8,463 nucleotides of DNA. Origin: DATBLQ01 sp036555325. GTDB lineage: Bacteria; Pseudomonadota; Alphaproteobacteria; Rhizobiales; Aestuariivirgaceae. Location: positions 1 to 8,463 of the forward strand of contig DATBLQ010000050.1 of the NCBI GenBank assembly GCA_036555325.1, read 5' to 3'. Made by a program: the position numbers and the translations under genes. This document shows positions 5,750 through 8,463 of the stretch, in pieces. Position 1 is the first letter of the stretch, and each line of letters begins with the position of its first letter. A model generated the notes under the pieces. That model had not been told where the DNA came from. It did no database searches and saw only the letters and a program-made list of their open reading frames with translations.

Positions 5750-6643
5750 TCACCAGACTCCCGATGAGAACGCATAGACGACAAGGACGTGCAAGATCGT
5801 AAGCACGATCAGAGCATAGGTGACGGGCACATGCACGAACAGCCAGGCCTTGGCAAGTCGGAGAGAGACATGCGCAAAATCGAGACGGTCCTTCTCGATT
5901 ACCAAGTTCTTGATGACGACAAGCTTCTCTTGACCCTGCCGGTCAACATAGCGTGACAGGTTGTCGATTGCGTCGGTCAGTCGCTTGAGTGGGCGCTGCG
6001 AGCCGATGAGGTGGCTAGTGAAATTGCGGTGCTCCTTGAAAAAGCTCCCCAGGTGGGTTCTGTAGAGGTCCTTGATCCAATCTTCATAGGGCAGCCCCGG
6101 TAAATCGATCGCATGGGCGGGCGGATTGGTTTCGGCGACCGCGATGAGGAACGCGAGCTCAAGCTCGGAGCGGAGAGTTGGGATGCGATCATAGGTGACA
6201 TTCTCGTCGATCCGGCGCGTGGCCTGCAGCGACCAAACAAGATAGGTGCCGAAAATGCCACTCAGCGTCACCAGCACAAAACCTGTCCACAGCGCCCATT
6301 CGAAGACGGTGTCCGGCAGAGAGAAATCCGAATGCACGATGAAGGCGGCGATCACCAGATAGCCGACAAAAACATGCATCTTCCGCCAGCGCGTGGCTGA
6401 TCTCGGCGACAGGCCGACCGCTTTGGCGATGTGGAAAGTAATCTGCAAGGCCATGCCGCCGGCCAGCAGCCAACCATCGAGATAGCGGGGGTCGCGTAGG
6501 CCGCTGGCATAGATCCAGACGAGCCAGAACAGGCCAGCGGAAATGGCCGCGATCGAGAGCCCTTGGACCATCCCGCTGATGGCTGGTCCTACTGAGCCTA
6601 TACGGCGTCCGCCCATCGTGGCATTAGGCGGGCGCAATCTCAC
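5750..6643 (-). CDS. Five-helix di-heme membrane cytochrome b
   Basis: Encodes 297 residues from a GTG, supported by AAGGGG (plus 6649-6654) 5 bases upstream; the ATG at codon 10 lacks a ribosome binding site. Five hydrophobic segments are visible, near 22-48, 57-75, 89-105, 113-138 and 267-292. Histidines H90 and H104 in helix 3 and H271 and H285 in helix 5 are each 14 apart, the classic spacing for two stacked bis-His b hemes across a bilayer. H71 is an extra candidate. A hydrophilic stretch of about 120 residues (142-262), with conserved-looking R-P-L and R-Y motifs, separates helices 4 and 5. It resembles cytochrome b/b6-domain quinol-type subunits found beside multiheme cytochromes. The likely role is electron exchange between quinone pool or cytoplasmic donor and periplasmic c-type cytochromes; substrate is inferred. 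It ends directly against the decaheme start codon. Confidence 0.82.
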   Translation of the reverse strand: MRLRPPNATMGGRRIGSVGPAISGMVQGLSIAAISAGLFWLVWIYASGLRDPRYLDGWLLAGGMALQITFHIAKAVGLSPRSATRWRKMHVFVGYLVIAAFIVHSDFSLPDTVFEWALWTGFVLVTLSGIFGTYLVWSLQATRRIDENVTYDRIPTLRSELELAFLIAVAETNPPAHAIDLPGLPYEDWIKDLYRTHLGSFFKEHRNFTSHLIGSQRPLKRLTDAIDNLSRYVDRQGQEKLVVIKNLVIEKDRLDFAHVSLRLAKAWLFVHVPVTYALIVLTILHVLVVYAFSSGVW

Positions 6644-6648
6644 GGCGT

Positions 6649-6654
6649 CCCCTT
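6649..6654 (-). promoter_or_regulatory. Ribosome binding site that fixes the cytochrome b GTG start
   Basis: AAGGGG on the minus strand lies 5 bases before the GTG at 6641-6643. The alternative ATG at codon 10 has no such motif, so the GTG start is preferred. Confidence 0.6.
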
Positions 6655-6729
6655 AAGTCATCCATTGCAGTAGTTCTTTCCCCAACACGCCTGTCCAGGT
6701 GGTTGTCATTGCGAGCTGGTCAGTCCAGT

Positions 6730-7728
6730 TTAATTGATCCCGCCTGTTTTTCTCGCCGTGCCCTTGAACTTGTCCGATCCGGGAATCAGGCTATCGAGCC
6801 CGGCCATTGTACTGCCGTCATACTTCTCGGTGATGTTCACGAGCAGCTTGGAAACACCGTCGGCGGCAGCGGTCAGAAACTGGTCATTGTTCAACTTCAA
6901 CCCTGCCGAATAGGCAAATTCGACCATTTGCGCGATCTCCGGCACGTTTGGCACCGCCCTCGCCGCACTGGCGAGCTGCTTGCGCGCCAAGTCGACACGC
7001 TTCGCCATTTTGAAGGCGTACGGTCTTCTCACAGTCGCCTTTCCGATCGCGCGCAATCCAGTCTCAAGCTCGACGCCGAGTCCGACGAGATAGAGCATGC
7101 GCTTGCGCGCGGCGTTTGCGGGGACGTTTTCCTTACCCTTGGAATACCAGGTGTTGTGCCGCACCTCTCCCTGCGACCAGGACACCAGCTCGAAGGAGCT
7201 GCCGGCTTTGTGGCCGCCCTTGTTCACCAGATCCTCTTGCGGCACGACATGGCAGCTGAAACAATTCTTCGCCAGCCGGTAGAGTGAGCTCGTCCTGATC
7301 ATCCCCTTAGAAACGGCGAGCTTCCAGCGCGTTTCCTCCTCGGCTTTGGTCTCGGTCTGCGCAGTCTTGCCACTGAACCCGCTGTGGACCTTGATCCAAT
7401 CCTGAGCGGCGCCGTGGCAAGATTCGCAGGAGATACCCGCGATTGGCTCCTTCTTGTTGCTCTTCTGCTGAACCGTAAAATGGCAATTCAGGCACAAGCT
7501 CTCCGACTTGATGCGCCGCAACCCCATTCTTTCCGCAATTTCCTTCGCCTCGCTATTGCGCGGCATTTCACGGAAGGTTTTGAAATGATGTGTGCCCTTC
7601 CAGGCCTCAGCCTCCTGCTTATGACATTCGGCACATGCGTTCGGACCGACGATCTTGGCCTGATCGGACGCAACCGACCTCTCTACAGGAAAGCTAAAGA
7701 TTACCAGCCATCCGTAGACACAAAGCAC
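6730..7728 (-). CDS. Tetraheme cytochrome c, cytochrome c554-like
   Basis: Encodes 332 residues from GTG at 7728. Four C-x-x-C-H sites begin at Cys32, 79, 101 and 156. The first lies in C-A-E-C-H, followed by E-A-W-K-G-T-H-H; this spacing of Trp and His after heme 1 is typical of the cytochrome c554 family, whose Nitrosomonas member carries electrons from hydroxylamine oxidation. Further His residues (H115, H173, H191) are candidate axial ligands. The C-terminal third is helical and heme-free. The hydrophobic stretch before A-S-D-Q (residues 2-20) is a signal peptide, so the protein is periplasmic. The start is uncertain: the GTG has no clear ribosome binding site, and the frame stays open upstream for about 20 codons of basic and hydrophobic residues, but without an ordinary start codon. 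It is 46 bases after the reductase gene and 86 before the cytochrome b gene. It probably hands electrons to or from those neighbours; no hydroxylamine enzyme is present here. Confidence 0.83.
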   Translation of the reverse strand: MLCVYGWLVIFSFPVERSVASDQAKIVGPNACAECHKQEAEAWKGTHHFKTFREMPRNSEAKEIAERMGLRRIKSESLCLNCHFTVQQKSNKKEPIAGISCESCHGAAQDWIKVHSGFSGKTAQTETKAEEETRWKLAVSKGMIRTSSLYRLAKNCFSCHVVPQEDLVNKGGHKAGSSFELVSWSQGEVRHNTWYSKGKENVPANAARKRMLYLVGLGVELETGLRAIGKATVRRPYAFKMAKRVDLARKQLASAARAVPNVPEIAQMVEFAYSAGLKLNNDQFLTAAADGVSKLLVNITEKYDGSTMAGLDSLIPGSDKFKGTARKTGGIN

Positions 7729-7774
7729 GGAAGCCCGGAGAAGGGCACTCAGCCCGAACCCGATCGTCCGAAGG

Positions 7775-8463
7775 CTATCTACTCTGAGAATGATATTGAA
7801 TTCTCACTCTTGCTTCGGTCACACGCCTGTATCGGCCATTCCCACCGGTTGCGGCGCGATCGGGAGTGAGCTGGTTCACTTGCGGTCTGGCGAGCGCAGG
7901 GAGCCAGCCCCTCGCGCCAGTTCGAATGCTTTCCTCGGTTGCGCTGCCGGTGGTCGGCAGAAATGGATCCGCGTAGCAGACCGCGCCCGCGTGCGCCGCA
8001 ATCGATTTGACCGAATCGACCATCCCCGGTGCTCCACAGGCGTAGAGCACATCGGTCGGCAGGAGGGGTGGCAGATAGTCGGTCGGCCGGCCGAACTGCA
8101 CCGCGTCGGTCAAGGTCTGCGCCGTGCTGCATACAGGCACGACGAGAACGTTGGGAAAGTTGGCCAATCGCACGAGAGCCGGCCACATATAGAGCGACTC
8201 GAGGCTGCGGCCGCCAGCGATGATCATGATCATGCGTTCCGGGTGCTCGCGCAGCGCAGCGACGGCGATCGACCAGACCGGCGCAAAGCCGGTGTTGGTC
8301 GCGACGAGAATCAGAGGGCTGTCCAGGTTGGGCCGGAAATGCGCCGAGCCATAGGGCCCGGTCAACTTCACCCGATGTCCGGGCTTGATGCGCTTTCCGA
8401 GCGCTGAGGTGACACGCCCATCCTTCATGCGTCGGACATGGAACCAGATTGACCGGCCGTTCG
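7775..8463 (-). CDS. Ferredoxin-NAD(P)+ reductase-like flavoprotein, 5' end outside window
   Basis: The frame is open to the window edge, giving 228 visible C-terminal residues. From the visible N-terminal side: F-H-V-R-R and G-x-R-V-T-S-A-L, the end of an FAD-binding barrel; G-P-Y-G-S-A-H at about 35-41; then a nicotinamide-binding domain with A-T-N-T-G-F-A-P (about 54-61; the family norm is G-T-G) and C-G-A-P-G-M at about 142-147; then Y-A-D-P-F. The protein ends with an unusual tail of about 50 residues, rich in Arg, Thr and Ala, without cysteine clusters. The family links NAD(P)H to one-electron carriers through FAD, usually with a ferredoxin domain; any such domain would lie beyond the window. 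It is the first visible gene of the minus-strand cluster, 46 bases before the tetraheme cytochrome, and probably exchanges electrons with the cytochrome module in the cytoplasm. An ATG at 8426-8428 is internal to the domain and not the true start. Confidence 0.85.
   Translation of the reverse strand, partial: NGRSIWFHVRRMKDGRVTSALGKRIKPGHRVKLTGPYGSAHFRPNLDSPLILVATNTGFAPVWSIAVAALREHPERMIMIIAGGRSLESLYMWPALVRLANFPNVLVVPVCSTAQTLTDAVQFGRPTDYLPPLLPTDVLYACGAPGMVDSVKSIAAHAGAVCYADPFLPTTGSATEESIRTGARGWLPALARPQVNQLTPDRAATGGNGRYRRVTEARVRIQYHSQSR

Noticed and set aside
6703..7287. 194-codon plus-strand open frame opposite the tetraheme cytochrome
   Set aside because: Fully antisense to a gene with clear heme motifs; no domain or ribosome binding site.
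7790..8407. 205-codon plus-strand open frame opposite the reductase
   Set aside because: Antisense shadow; the minus frame shows the nicotinamide-domain motifs in order.
1..8463. CRISPR arrays, tRNA genes, insertion sequences, attachment sites
   Set aside because: No regularly spaced short repeats, no tRNA cloverleaf with conserved T-loop, no transposase motif and no flanking inverted repeats were found by reading both strands.

Overview
The window looks like chromosomal DNA from an alphaproteobacterium, most likely a Rhizobiales member of the Bradyrhizobium/Rhodopseudomonas/Afipia type. This rests on the GC-rich codon use, the form of the TadG-like protein and the style of the short gene remnant at 2444-2650. 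It is inference; there is no rRNA or marker gene here.

Left part (1-2480): two divergently transcribed genes bracketed by terminators. A 60-aa exported peptide with an acidic tail and a C-x-x-C pair is on the minus strand (237-419). An orphan TadG-like protein, with one membrane anchor and a von Willebrand A domain, is on the plus strand (715-2328, start set by a strong ribosome binding site). Four intrinsic terminators (67-92 +, 149-176 -, 2345-2374 -, 2446-2472 +) fall into two look-alike sequence classes. A compact foldable element (2396-2441), possibly a three-way junction, lies just before the last terminator.

Middle part (2444-3080): a gene graveyard. It holds the frameshifted 3' half of a LivF-type branched-chain amino acid transporter ATPase on the minus strand, a 62+-codon reading frame on the minus strand with no start codon, and a 28-codon plus-strand ORF with a good ribosome binding site and a hydrophobic N-terminus that runs into the end of the next gene. 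This suggests rearrangement next to the cytochrome cluster.

Right part (3074-8463): a minus-strand, operon-like cluster whose 5' end lies beyond the window. In transcription order it encodes the C-terminal half of a ferredoxin-NAD(P)+ reductase-like flavoprotein, a tetraheme cytochrome resembling cytochrome c554, a five-helix membrane cytochrome b with two properly spaced His pairs, and an 891-aa membrane-anchored decaheme cytochrome c. The last two genes abut (TGA directly followed by ATG). In the decaheme protein, six hemes and four hemes are separated by about 500 heme-free residues, partly an acidic degenerate-repeat linker. Together the genes could move electrons between a nicotinamide or ferredoxin pool, the quinone/membrane level and periplasmic multiheme cytochromes. 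The direction of flow and the terminal partner cannot be read from the sequence. This cluster is the best candidate for a little-described system here.
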